From Apteryx mantelli (lineage: Eukaryota; Chordata; Aves; Apterygiformes; Apterygidae), in contig NC_090011.1 of assembly GCF_036417845.1 (NCBI RefSeq), positions 2,066,726 through 2,130,725 on the forward strand: a stretch of 64,000 nucleotides of DNA. The letters run 5' to 3'. Position 1 is the first letter of the stretch. The number at the start of each line of letters is the position of its first letter. Positions 42,301-58,061 of the stretch are shown here, piece after piece. The notes beneath the pieces are model-generated. The model was not told the DNA's origin and did no database searches. It saw nothing but the letters and a program-made list of their open reading frames with translations. Made by a program: the position numbers and the translations under genes.

Positions 42301-45300
42301 GAGGGGGGGTTATGGGGGGGTTATGGGGGGCTATGGGGCAGGAGGAGGGTTATGGGGGGGCTATAGGGCAGGAGGGGGGATCCAGGGGGGCCGTGGGGCA
42401 GCCGTGGGGCTGACGCCCCCCCCCGCCCCCCCCCCCAGCGCCCCCCGGCCCGGAGCCGCAGGCCCTGCCCAGCTTCTGGATCCCGTCGCTCACCCCTGAG
42501 GCCGACGCCGGGCGGCTGCCCAAGCCCGTGAGTCCTGCCCCACGGCTGCCCCATAGCTGCCCCACAGCACCCCACAGCCACCCCATGGCTGCCATGGTGC
42601 CCCACGGCCACCCACGGCTGCACCACGGCTGCCATGGCACCCCACAGTGTCCCACAGCTGCCCCACAGCTGCCCCACAGCCACCCCATGGTGCCCCACGG
42701 CTGCCCCACGGCTGCCCCACGGCTGCCCCACAGCCACCCCATGGCACCCCACACTGCCCCATGGCTGCCCCACAGCACCCCACGCTGCCCCACAGTGCCC
42801 CATGGCATCCTACGGTCCTGCCCCACAGCACCCCGGCCAGGGTGGGATCGGGGGGGGGGCGGTTCTAGCATGGGGGCCCAGGCGTCCGAGGGGGCCCAGG
42901 CGTCCGGGCGCAGGACCCCATGGCGCGGGGCAGTCCGGGGAGGGGACACCGGGCTCCGAGGGGCCCAGGCGTCCGAGGGGCCCAGGCGTCCGGGCGCAGG
43001 ACCCCATGGCACAGGGCGGTTCGGGGGGGGGGACACCGGGCTCCGAGGGGGCCCAGGCGTCCGAGGGGCCCAGGCGTCCGGGCGCAGGACCCCATGGTAC
43101 AGGGCGGTCCGGGGGGGGTGGCAGCGTGCTCCGAGGGGGCCCAGGCGTCCGAGGGGCCCAGGCGTCCGAGGGGCCCAGGCGTCCGGGCGCAGGACCCCGT
43201 GGCGCGGGGCGGTTCGGGAGGGTGGCAGGGTGCTCCAAGGGGGCCCAGGCGTCCGAGGGGCCCAGGCGTCCGGGCGCAGGACCCCGTGGCACAGGGCGGT
43301 CCGGGGGGGTGGCAGCCTGCTCCGAGGGGGCCCAGGCGTCCGAGGGGCCCAGGCGTCCGGGCGCAGGACCCCGTGGCACGGGGCAGTCCGGGGGGGGGGG
43401 GGGACACCGGGCTCCGAGGGGGCCCAGGCATCCGAGGGGGCCCAGGCGTCCGAGGGGCCCAGGCGTCCGGGCGCAGGACCCCATGGCACAGGGCGGTCCG
43501 GGGGGGTGGCAGCGTGCTCCGAGGGGGCCCAGGCGTCCAAGGGGCCCAGGCGTCCGGGTGCAGGACCCCATGGCACAGGGCGGTCCGGGGGGGGTGGCAG
43601 CGTGCTCCGAGGGGGCCCAGGCGTCCGAGGGGCCCAGGCATCCGGGCGCAGGACCCCATGGCACAGGGCGGTCCGGGGGGGTGGCAGCGTGCTCCGAGGG
43701 GGCCCAGGCGTCCGAGGGGGCCCAGGCATCCGAGGGGGCCCAGGCGTCCGGGCGCAGGACCCCATGGCACAGGGCGGTTCGGGGGGGGGACACCGGGCTC
43801 CGAGGGGCCCAGGTGTCCGAGGGGCCCAGGCGTCCGGGCGCAGGACCCCATGGCGCAGGGCGGTTCGGGGGGGTGGCAGGGTGCTCCAAGGGGGCCCAGG
43901 CGTCCGAGGGGTCCAGGCGTCCGGGCGCAGGACCCCATGGCACAGGGCGGTTCTGGGGGGGACACCGGGCTCTGAGGGGCCCAGGCGTCCGAGGGGGCCC
44001 AGGCGTCCGAGGGACCCAGGCGTCCGGGTGCAGGACCCCGTGGCGCGGGGCGGTTCGGGGGGGGGGGGGGACACCGGGCTCCGAGGGGGCCCAGGCGTCC
44101 GAGGGACCCAGGCGTCCGGGCGCAGGACCCCCATGGCACAGGGCGGTTCGGGGAGGGGGGACACCGGGCTCTGAGGGGCCCAGGCGTCCGAGGGGGCCCA
44201 GGCGTCCGGGCGCAGGACCCCATGGCACAGGGCGGTTTCGGGGAGGGGGGACACCGGGCTCCGAGGGGGCCCAGGCGTCCGAGGGGCCCAGGCGTCCGAG
44301 GGACCCAGGCGTCCGGGCGCAGGACCCCGTGCTGCGCTGCCCCATGAGCGGGCGCCCGCTGCGCCGCCGCGACCTGGTGTCCGTGCGCTTCCGCGCCGCC
44401 GAGCCGGGCCTGGAGCGCGTCGCCCTGCTCACCCGCCGCGACCGCTACGTCTGCGCCGTCACCGGCGACGTGCTGGGCAACGCCGTGCCCTGCGCCGTGC
44501 TGCGCCCCTCGTGAGTGCCCCCCCCGCGTCCCTAATTGCCCCCCCCGCGCGTCCCTAATTGCCCCCCCGGATCCTTAATTGCCCCCCTGGGATCCCTAAT
44601 TGCTCCTTTGGGACCCTTAATTCCCCCGGGCACCGTGGAATAGGTCAGCACTGGGGTTGGCACCGTCCTGTGCCCATTATGAGTGTTTTAATTGCCCCCC
44701 CGGGACCCCTAATTGCCCCCCCCGGGCCCCTAATTGCCCCCCCGGATCCTTAATTGCCCCCCTGGGACCTCTAAGTGCCCCTTTGGGACCCTTAATTCCC
44801 CCCTGGGCACCGTGGAACAGGGCAGCGCTGGGGTTGGCACCGTCCTGTGCCCATCATGAGTGTCTTAATTGCCCCCCCGGGACCCTAATTGCCCCCCTGG
44901 GACCCTAAGTGCTCCCTGGGATCCCTAATTGCCCCCCCGGTACCCATAGCTGCTCCCTCGGACCCCTAAGTGCCCCAGGGACCCCCCCAACTGCCCCCCG
45001 TGATCCCTAACTGCCCTGGGGACCCCCCCCACCTGCCCCCTGTGACCCCTAACTGCCCCGGGGACCCCCCAACCACCCCCTGTGACCCCTAACTGCTCCA
45101 GGGACCCCCCCCCAACTGCCCCCGTGACCCTTAACTACCCCTCGTGACCCCTTCCCAGGCCCCCCCCCCACCCCCAGGGTTGTTCCCTGGGACCCCCCCC
45201 ACCCTGGGACCCCCCCCCTGTCCCGGGATCCCCCCCCACCCTGGGATTCCCCCCCCTTCATCGTGGGGTCCCCCCCAATTCCTGGGGTCTCCCCCCCACC

Positions 45301-45784
45301 CCGGGATGCGCCCCCCCCCCCAGCAGCCCCCACTGACGGGGGGGTCCGTTGGGGGGGGGGGGCGCAGGGGGCGGCGGTGGTGACGCTGGCCTGCGTCGAG
45401 CGCCTCATCCGCAAGGACATGCGGGACCCGGTGAGCGGCGCCGCCCTGGCCGAGAGCGACATCATCGTGCTGCAGCGGGTCCGTGCGGGGCCGGGGGGGT
45501 CGGGGGGGTCTCTGGGGGGGGGTCGAGGGGTCCTCAGGGGGGTTGGGGGTGTCTGGGGAGTCCTGAAGGAGTTTGGGGGGGTCCTGGGAGTCCGGAGGAG
45601 TCTGGGGGGGGGTAATGGGGGGCTGCAAGGGTCTCTTGGAGGGGGGGCAGAAGGGATGGGGGGGCCCCCTATAGCCCCCCCCCCACACTCCTCTTTTCCC
45701 CCCCCCTTCCAGGGTGGCACCGGCTTCGCTGGCTCCGGGATCTGCCTGGAGGCCAAGAAGTCCCGGCCCGTGATGCAGGCCTAG
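39357..45784 (+). CDS. NOSIP: NOSIP, nitric oxide synthase-interacting protein
   Basis: There are eight coding exons: 39357-39426, 39515-39620, 40103-40184, 41484-41628, 42439-42527, 44323-44510, 45368-45478 and 45713-45784. The protein would be 287 residues (human 301). It starts MTRHGKNCTAGAVYTYHEKK. The N-terminal zf-NOSIP/U-box-like half includes DFDCCCLSLQPCRDPVVT (about residues 43-59). A basic coiled stretch follows, then FWIPSLTPEA. The second, C-terminal U-box-like half runs from CPMSGRPLRR (about 171) through YVCAVTG and VTLACVERLIRKD, ending GGTGFAGSG and SRPVMQA. NOSIP binds endothelial and neuronal NO synthase, is a reported E3 ubiquitin ligase and joins the spliceosome. The start follows an acceptor at 39346, implying a non-coding first exon. 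One G appears to be missing at the 45368 junction, where phase 2 meets phase 0. Confidence 0.95.
39630..40060 (+). repeat. NOSIP intron 2 repeats
   Basis: CCCCCCAGGAGCCCCCCAA and GGGACACCCCAGACCCCC units filling the intron between the second and third coding exons. Confidence 0.8.
40187..41470 (+). repeat. NOSIP intron 3 CCCAGGCGTCCGGG minisatellite
   Basis: Units of about 30-60 bases around GGGGCCCAGGCGTCCGGG, GCGGGTGACGGGGGCGTG and CGGGCGAGGGGCCCAGGTGT. It starts immediately after the donor at 40184 and runs to the exon 4 acceptor. This motif recurs in other genes of the window. Confidence 0.92.
41640..42410 (+). repeat. NOSIP intron 4 minisatellite
   Basis: Units of about 33 bases: GGGGCTATGGGGCAGGAGGG plus GGGTTATGGG. 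Confidence 0.9.
42530..42830 (+). repeat. NOSIP intron 5 repeat, part 1
   Basis: GCCCCACGGCTGCCCCACAG units with CCACCCCATGG, directly after the donor. Confidence 0.88.
42870..44322 (+). repeat. NOSIP intron 5 array carrying the exon 6 5' edge
   Basis: About fifteen units of 75-115 bases. Each contains GTCCGGGCGCAGGACCCC followed by GTGG or ATGG, copying the exon 6 acceptor and its first 8-9 bases, plus GGGGGACACCGGGCTCCGAG or GGTGGCAGCGTGCTCCGAG and CCCAGGCGTCCGAGGGG. The last unit is the true exon 6 border at 44322/44323. Confidence 0.9.
44520..45165 (+). repeat. NOSIP intron 6 repeats
   Basis: CCCTAATTGCCCCCCCGGGA units with a larger duplicated block containing CACCGTGGAA and TTGGCACCGTCCTGTGCCC (at about 44630 and 44808). 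Confidence 0.85.
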
Positions 45785-45914
45785 ACCGGGGGGGGGATCC
45801 CAAGACCCCCCCCCCCCAAGGGGCCCCCCCAGCCCCCTGCGACCCTCCTGGGGGCCCCCAAGATCCGCAAGGAAGATCCCAGGACCCCCCCCCCGAGCTT
45901 CCTCCCACCCCCAC

Positions 45915-45920
45915 AATAAA
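45915..45920 (+). terminator. NOSIP: NOSIP poly(A) signal
   Basis: Canonical AATAAA 131 bases after the NOSIP stop, followed by TGTATTTTT and a GT-rich element at 45943-45955. Confidence 0.85.
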
Positions 45921-46137
45921 TGTATTTTTCCCCTTGATTCGACGCTGTGTTTGGGGGAGGCCCTGGCTGAGTGCGGGCAACTCATCACACCCTGTGGGCC
46001 CCACCCCTTCGGCATCGCCCCTTTAAGCGCCCTCCCCAGTCTCGCCGCAGCCCCACGTGGGAGGCGCGACCTGCCCCGCCCCGCGGCGCCTCTCGTCCAA
46101 TCAAGAGCCGGCACCCCGCAGGCTGGTAAAAGCATCG

Positions 46138-46143
46138 TTTATT
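46138..46143 (-). terminator. AKT1S1: Candidate AKT1S1 poly(A) signal
   Basis: AATAAA on the minus strand about 950 bases after the AKT1S1 stop, giving a 3' UTR of about 0.95 kb. The NOSIP signal on the other strand is only about 220 bases away. Confidence 0.65.
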
Positions 46144-47091
46144 GGCCGAGACGGGGCCGGTGGGGCGGGGCCCACTCGTCTTTGGACAAAAATAGAGAAG
46201 GGGCGGGGGCCTCGCGGCCGGGCCCCGCCCCCGCGCATCTGGTATAAAAGGGGGGGAGGGGCGCCGGGGCCCCGCAGCAGGTTTGTGGGGGGGGCGTGAG
46301 GGGAGCCCCCCCCCTCCCCAAAAAAGGGGGGGCCCCTATTCGTCCTTGTGCAAGATTGGGGGCAGCCCCCCCATAAGACACTTTGGGGCCCCCCCTGGCT
46401 GTAGTGTTGGGGGGCTGGGGGGGGGGCAGGACCCCCCCCCAGCTATAAATTGGGGGGGGTTGGGAACCCCCCCATGAGGCTTGGGGACCCCCCCGAATAG
46501 GAAGAGGCTTTTGGGGTGCCCCCAGGGGGTCAGGGTGCCCCCCCCCATTTTAGCCCCTCCCCTGGGGTAATTTGAAGCTCCGCCCCTTTTGGGGGGGGGC
46601 CCAGAGGGGTTGTGGGTGCCCCCCCCCAGGCTAAGCACCCAATGGGGGGGAGTTTTGGGGACCCCCCCAGTGCTTTGGGGGGGCCCCCCTCAACCTCCCC
46701 TCCCTTCCCCAGGGGATTTTGAGGACCCCCCCATGACCTGACCCCCCCTGGGATTTTGGGGGGACCCCCCATGACCTGACCCTCTCCCTGGACATTTTGG
46801 GGACCCCCCCAGAGGGATTTTGGCACCCCCCCAAAAAATATTGGGGGGGGTCCCCATGACTTGACCCCCCCCGGGAAATTTTTGGGGGCCCCCCCAAGAT
46901 TTTGGGGACCCCCCAGAAGAATTTGGGGTCCCAACAGCCTGATCCCACCAAGGAGCTTTTGGGGGGAGGCACCAGGCTTTGGGGGGGGGGGTTGCTTCCC
47001 CCCCCCCGGGCAGTTTTGGGGGGGGGATCCCTGGGGTTTTTGGGGTCCCCCGGGATTTTTGGGGGTCCCCCCCGGGGGGGTTCGGGGGGGG
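46144..47091 (-). other. AKT1S1: AKT1S1 3' UTR
   Basis: Homopolymer-rich sequence with GGGGACCCCCCC and TTTTGGGG units between the AKT1S1 stop and its poly(A) candidate. No coding sequence recognised. Confidence 0.6.
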
Positions 47092-50000
47092 TCACTGGGG
47101 GGCCAGGCCGTGGGGGTCCCCGGCCAGGAGCCGGGGCCGCGGCAGGTCGCCGAACATCTCGGTGCCGTCGGAGCCGCGCAGGGCCAGGGCTCGCATGCTG
47201 GCGGCGATGTGCTCCAGGTCGGGCGAGGGGGCGCTTGGGGGGGGGGGGTGGAAAACGGGGTTCGGGGGGGTCCCCCAAATTCTCCCGAACCCCAAAAACC
47301 TGCTCTGCACCCCCAAAACCCCCCTGAACCCCCAAAACCTCCCCAAAATCTCCCCTAAGACCCCCCCAAACGCCCCCCGGCCTGGCAGGCGCTCCAGGTC
47401 GGGCGAGGGGCGCTGGGGGGGGGGAAACGGGGTTCGGGGGGGTCCCCCCAAATTCTCCCGAACCCCAAAAACCTGCTCTGCACCCCCAAAAACCCCCCCA
47501 AACCCCCAAAAACCTCCCCAAAACCTCCCCTAAGACCCCCCAAACGCCCCCGCCTGGCAGGCGCTCCAGGTCGGGCGAGGGGCGCTGGGGGGGGGGAAAC
47601 GGGGTTCGGGGGGGTCCCCCAAATTCTCCCGAACCCCCAAAACCTGCTCTGCACCCCCAAAACCCCCCCGAACCCCCCAAAACCTCCCCAAAACCTCCCC
47701 TAAGACCCCCCCAAATCCCCCCGGCCTGGCAGGCGCCTGCATGCTGGGAGCGACATGCACCGTTTTGGGGGGGGTGTTGGGGGGGGGGAAATGGGGGTCG
47801 GGGGGGTCCCCCAAAACCCCCCAGTCCCAGCCCCCATCTGAGCCCCATAGGCCCCCCCAGACCCCCCCCAGACCCATAGAACCCCTCCCCACCCCACAGA
47901 CCCCCCCCAACCCCATAGGCCCCCCCCAGACCCCACCCCCCAGGGCCCCCTTCAGCCCATAGGCCCCCCCAGGCCCCCCCGTCCCCCATCCCAGCCCCAC
48001 AGGCCCCCCCCAGACCCCCCAGGATCCCCCCAGCCCCATAGATCCCCTCCCCCAGCCTCACAGCCCCCCCCAAACCCCCACCCCAGCCCCATAGATTCCC
48101 CCCACAGACCCCCCCTAGACCCCCTCCAGCCCCATAGACCCCCCCCCACCCCCATGGGCCCCCCCCAGGATCCCCCCAAACCCCCATCCCAGCCCCATAG
48201 ACCCCCCAGACCCCCCTCCAGCCCCATAGGCCCCCCTCCCCCAGCCTCACAGACCCCCCCAGACCCCCATCTCAGCCCCACAGGCCCCCCCAGACCCCCC
48301 AGGATCCCCCCATCCCCATAGATCCCCTCCCCCAGCCCCCCAGCCCCCAATCCCAGCCCCACAGACCCCCCCCAGCCCCATAGGCCCCCCCCCAGGATCC
48401 CCCCAAACCCCCCCTCCCAGCCCCATGGGCCCCCCCCAGACCCCCCTCCAGCCCCCCAGACCCCAATCCCAGCCCCACAGGCCCCCCAGCCCCACAGACC
48501 CCCCCCAAACCCCATCCCAGCCCCATAGGCCCCCAGACCCCCCTCCAGCCCCCCAGACCCCAATCCCAGCCCCATAGACCCCCCCAGACCCCCTCCAACC
48601 CCACAACCCCCCCCCAGCCCCATAGATCCCCTCCCCCAGCCCCACAGACCCCCCCCAACCCCCAATCCCAGCCCCATAGGCCCCCCAGACCCCCCAGGAT
48701 CCCCCCAGCCCCATAGATCCCAGCCCCATAGGCCCCCCCCAGCCCCATAGATCCCCTCCCCAGCCCCATAGACCCCCCCAACCCCCCCCTCCAACCCCCC
48801 AGACCCCAATCCCAGCACCATAGGCCCCCCCCAGACCCATAGACCCCCCACAGACCCCCCCCCAGCCCCATAGATACCCCCCCCGGGGCGCGCGCACCTT
48901 GCCGGCGTCCTCGTCGGAGGAGCGGGGCTCGGCGCCGCCGGGCCGGAAGCCCCACACGGGCACGGAGACGGGCAGGGAGCGGGGCGTACTGCGGGCCCCC
49001 CCGCGCCCCCCCCGGCCACCGCCGCTGCCACCGCCGCCACCGTCTCCTCCGCCGCCGCCGCCACCGCCGCCTCCGGGCCGCTGCCCTCTGCGGGCGTCAC
49101 CGTCACCGTCACCCCACGGCGCTGCCCCGTGCGGGGGGATGGGGGGGCACGGGGGGGGGGGCGCTGGGGCCCCAAGGGTGGCCCCAAGGGTGGCATTGGG
49201 TCCCCGTAGGGGTCTTGCGGTCCCCAAGGCTGGCGCTGGGGTCCCCAAGGGGGTCCTGGGGTCCCCCGGGGTGGTGCTAGGTCCCCATGGGGGTCTCCAA
49301 GGGTGGCATCGGGTCCCTACGGGGGTCCTAGGGTCCCCACGGGTGGCATTGGGTCCCCAGGGGTATCCTGGGGTCCCCAAGGGTGGCACTGGGTCTCCAT
49401 GGGGGTCTTGGGGTCCCCAAGAGTGGCATTGGGCCCCCAAGGGTGTCTTGGGGTCCCCAAGGGCGGCTCTAAAGGTGGCGCTGGGTCTCCAAGGGTGGCG
49501 CTGGGGTCCCCAAGGGTGGTGTTGGGTACCCATGGGGGTCTTCAAGGGTGGCATCAGGTCCCCAAGGGGGTCCTGGGGTCCCCATGGGTGGTGTTGGGTC
49601 TCCACGGGGGTCCCCAAGGTTGGCATTGGGTCCCCATGGGTGTCCTGGGGTCCCCAAGAGTGGCATTGGGTCCCCACAGGTGGCCCCAAGGGTGGCATCG
49701 GGTCCCCACCGGGGTCCTGGGGTCCCCACGGGTGGTGCTGGGTCCCCACGGGTGGCCCCAAGGGTGGCATTGGGTCCCCAAAGGTGTCCTAGGGTCCCCG
49801 CGGGTGGCCCTGGGTCCCCACAGGTGGCCCCAAGGGTGGCATCGGGTCCCCAAAGGTGTGCTGGGGTCCCAAGGGTGGCACTGGCTTCCCTCGGGGGTCC
49901 CCAAGAGTGGTGCTGGGTCCCCAAGCATGGCACTGGGTCCCTAAGGGGATCCCCACAGGTGTCCTGGGGTCCCCAAGGGTGGCACCGGGTCCCCACAGGT

Positions 50001-50301
50001 GTCCCTAAGGGTGGTATTGGGTCCCCAGGGGTGGCCTTGCGTCCTCAAGGGGGGCACCAGGTCCCCAGGGGTGTCCTCAAGGGTGGCATTGGTCCCCAGG
50101 GGTGTCCTGGTGGCATCAGGTCCCCGCAGGTGTCCCCAGGGGTGGCACCGGGTCCCGCGGGGGGTCCCCACCTCCCCTTCCCCGCGTGTCCCCATGTCCC
50201 CGCGTGTCCCCCCACCCGCGCACCGTCGGGGCTCTCGGGCTCGGAGTCGAGGAAGGGCTCGTCCTCGGCGCCCGGCTCGTCCTCGTCCATCAGGAACAGC
50301 C
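47092..50301 (-). CDS. AKT1S1: AKT1S1 (PRAS40), 3' part, three exons
   Basis: Exons in transcript order are 50224-50301, 48898-49087 and 47092-47233 (stop TGA). The first has GLFLMDEDE, the counterpart of the mTORC1-binding TOS motif (human FVMDE), then an acidic stretch. The second is Gly/Ala-rich and then reads [11 protein letters not shown] and EPRSSDED, containing the serine equivalent to human Ser183. The last reads [20 protein letters not shown] and [13 protein letters not shown]40 is a raptor-bound inhibitor of mTORC1 and an Akt target. The N-terminal half is absent and presumably lost in the gap to the right. The reading frame is broken by homopolymer differences near 49000 (a run of four C) and 47228 (one extra C). 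The C-terminal tail [12 protein letters not shown] differs from mammals and lacks the Akt-site threonine. Confidence 0.87.
47234..47765 (-). repeat. AKT1S1 last-intron array carrying the exon 5' edge
   Basis: Two clear copies (about 47385-47420 and 47560-47600) of the last-exon start, CAGCGCCCCTCGCCCGACCT plus GGAGC, and a third diverged copy (about 47720-47765) extending to the AGCATGC part. Units of about 175 bases with GGTTTTTGGGGTTCGGGAG spacers. The copies have four C where the true exon has five, and only four gives a matching phase. Confidence 0.88.
47770..48890 (-). repeat. AKT1S1 intron minisatellite
   Basis: CCCCATAGACCCCCCCAGAC and CCCAATCCCAGCCCCACAGG units, about 30-60 bases, filling the rest of the last intron up to the donor at 48898. 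Confidence 0.88.
49150..50190 (-). repeat. AKT1S1 upstream-intron minisatellite
   Basis: Plus-strand units GGTGGCATTGGGTCCCCACG, GGGGTCCTGGGGTCCCCAAG, about 40-45 bases. Confidence 0.9.
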
Positions 50302-50320
50302 CTGGGGGGGGGGGGAAGGA

Positions 50321-50520
50321 NNNNNNNNNNNNNNNNNNNNNNNNNNNNNNNNNNNNNNNNNNNNNNNNNNNNNNNNNNNNNNNNNNNNNNNNNNNNNNNN
50401 NNNNNNNNNNNNNNNNNNNNNNNNNNNNNNNNNNNNNNNNNNNNNNNNNNNNNNNNNNNNNNNNNNNNNNNNNNNNNNNNNNNNNNNNNNNNNNNNNNNN
50501 NNNNNNNNNNNNNNNNNNNN
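50321..50520. other. Assembly gap, 200 N
   Basis: The second 200-N placeholder. The AKT1S1 exon carrying the TOS-like motif ends 20 bases to its left and CCDC106 exon 5 is truncated at its right edge. The missing sequence should hold the CCDC106 3' end and the AKT1S1 N-terminal exons, so its true size is probably well above 200 bases. Confidence 0.99.
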
Positions 50521-55860
<5,340 letters not shown>

Positions 55861-55959
55861 GTAGTTAGGGAGCGTCGCAAAAGTGCCGGGCTCCGCAGCC
55901 ACGGGTGGACGTGGGGTTTCCACGCGCAGGCGTGTGCACGGGGGGGAGCAGCGCGTGGG

Positions 55960-56030
55960 CGCGCACTCACACGCATATATACACATATATGCACATATAT
56001 ACACGTATTTACACATCTATACGCAGCTAC
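55960..56030. repeat. Alternating purine-pyrimidine tract
   Basis: CACGCATATATACACATATA, TGCACATATATACACG and similar, about 70 bases of nearly perfect alternation between CCDC106 and ZNF581. Suited to Z-DNA or cruciform formation. Confidence 0.8.
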
Positions 56031-56499
56031 AGCCGTGCTCTTGTGCACGCACCGGGGCTGCGCCCGTGCAGACACGCACACGCGTGTTCACGCGCCCACG
56101 CAGCAGCAGCGCGCAGAGACACGGCGCGGGGAGGGCGGGGGCGCCCGGGCCCCGGGTGTGTGTGTGGGGGGGGGCGACCCGGACGCCTGGGTTCGCAGTT
56201 AAGGTGTGTGTGGGTGTGTGTGGGGGGTGTCCAGCCCCGCTGCTGCCCCACGCGGGGCCCTGGCGCCTGCAGGACTCCTGGGTCCTTCCCGGCCCCACGG
56301 GCACCTCCGTGCGCGGCGGGGGGGGGGGGGGGGGGCAGCGGGGCCCGTGGGGTGCGCCAGGGTCCCCGGACGCCTGGGCCTCATTGGTGACAGCGGGGTC
56401 GCCCCGGACGCCTGGGCCCCTCGGACGCCTGGGCCCCCCGTGTGGCGGCGGGGTCGCCCCGGACGCCTGGGCCCCTCGGACGCCTGGGCCCCCCGCGTG

Positions 56500-56957
56500 G
56501 CGGCGGGCGCGGGGCGCCGTTTCCATCCGGGCTCCAAACGCTGCGACACCGGCGCGGGCCGCGGGGCGACGCCGGACGGAGGCGGCCGCCGCGCCAGGCC
56601 CCGCCGCGCCCATGGCGCTGCCCCCCGGCCGCCGCCGCCGCCGCCGCCTGCCCTGAGCCCCCAGCGCGGCCCGAGCCGCCGCCGCCGGGACCCGCGACCG
56701 CGACCCGCCACCGGGCCGCGGCGCCGCCGGGGCCGATGCTGCTGCTGCTGCCGCGGCGCCGCCGCCGGAGCCTCCCCCCGGCGCGGAGCGAGGCCTAGCG
56801 CGGCCGAGACGCCGCCGCCGCCGCCCCGGCCCCGGCCCCGGCCCCGGCCCCGGCCCCCAACGCCGCCGCCGCCGCCGCCGCCGCGCCATGCGCCGAGGCG
56901 CCCGCCCGAGCCCATGAAGGTCCAGAGATGGGAGCCGGGGCGCGGAGCCGCCCGCAG
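56500..56957 (+). promoter_or_regulatory. ZNF581: ZNF581 promoter CpG island and non-coding first exon
   Basis: Very CpG-dense with CCGCCGCCG and CCCCGGCCCCGG tracts. It ends in a plausible non-coding exon with donor GCAG/GTAACC at 56957/56958, to be joined to 58037. An upstream ATG at 56913 lies in this exon and is not in a favourable frame to the protein. Confidence 0.5.
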
Positions 56958-56984
56958 GTAACCGGGCGCCGCGGCGGGGCCCAG

Positions 56985-58020
56985 GCGTCCGGCGGCAGCC
57001 CCGGACCTGAACACCCCCCCCCCCCTCCCCGGGCAGGGAGGGGGCCCAGGCGTCCGGGACCCCCCCATCCACCTCCTCCTCATCCTGGGCAGAGAGGGGA
57101 TCCAGGTGTCCAGGACCCCCTGTGTGTCCCCATCCCTGGGAGAGGGGGGAACCCAGGTCGGGTTGGGGCCCAGGCGTCCGGGACCCCTAGATCGGCTCCC
57201 CGTCACGACAGGGAGGGGGCCCAGGCGTCCGGGACCCCCAGATCAGCTCCCCTGTCACAGCAGGGAGGGGGCCCAGGCGTCCGGGACCCCCCCATCCACC
57301 TCCTCCTCATCCTGGGCAGAGAGGGGATCCAGGTGTCCAGGACCCCCTGTGTGTCCCCATCCCTGGGAGAGGGGGGAACCCAGGTCGGGTTGGGGCCCAG
57401 GCGTCCGGGACCCCTAGATCGGCTCCCCCGTCATGACAGGGAGGGGGTCCAGGCGTCCGGGACCCCCTATACGTCCCCATCCCTGGGAGAGGGGGGAACC
57501 CAGGTCGGGTTGGGGCCCAGGTGTCCGGGACTCCCCCCATGAGGGGGCCGAGACATCCAGGACCCCTAGATCGGCTCCCCCGTCATGACAGGGAGGGGGC
57601 CCAGGTGTCCGGGACCCCCAGATCAGCTCCCCTGTCACAACAGGGAGGGGGCCCAGGCATCCGGGACCCCCTGTGTGTCCCCATCCCTGGGAGAGGTGGG
57701 AACCCAGGTCGGGTTGGGGCCCAGGTGTCCGGGACTCCCCCCATGAGGGGGCCCAGGCGTCCGGGACCCCTAGATCGGCTCCCCCGTCACGACAGGGAGG
57801 GGGCCCAGGCGTCCAGGACTCCCCCCCATCTGCCTCTTCCCCATGCTGGGCAGAGAAGGGACCCAGGTGTCCGGGACCCCCTATACGTCCCCATCCCTGG
57901 GGGAGGGGGGAACCCAGGTGGGGTGGGGGCCCAGGCATCCGGGACTCCCCCCATGAGGGGGCCCAGGCGTCCGGGACCTTCCCCCATGAGGGGGCCCAGG
58001 CGTCCGGGCCGCCCCCTAAC
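56985..58020 (+). repeat. ZNF581 intron 1 CCCAGGCGTCCGGGA repeats
   Basis: Units of about 60-120 bases with GGGGGCCCAGGCGTCCGGGA, CCCCTAGATCGGCTCCCCGT, CACGACAGGGAGG and CATCCCTGGGAGAGGGGGGA. A larger block is duplicated at about 57055-57180 and 57290-57400. Confidence 0.9.
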
Positions 58021-58061
58021 CCCTCTCCTCCCGCAGCAGCGCTGAGACCTCGGGGCGCCCC

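Noticed and set aside
46240-46250. TATAAAAG-like TATA box on the plus strand
   Set aside because: It lies in the AKT1S1 3' UTR region with no downstream plus-strand coding exon or CpG-island start context.
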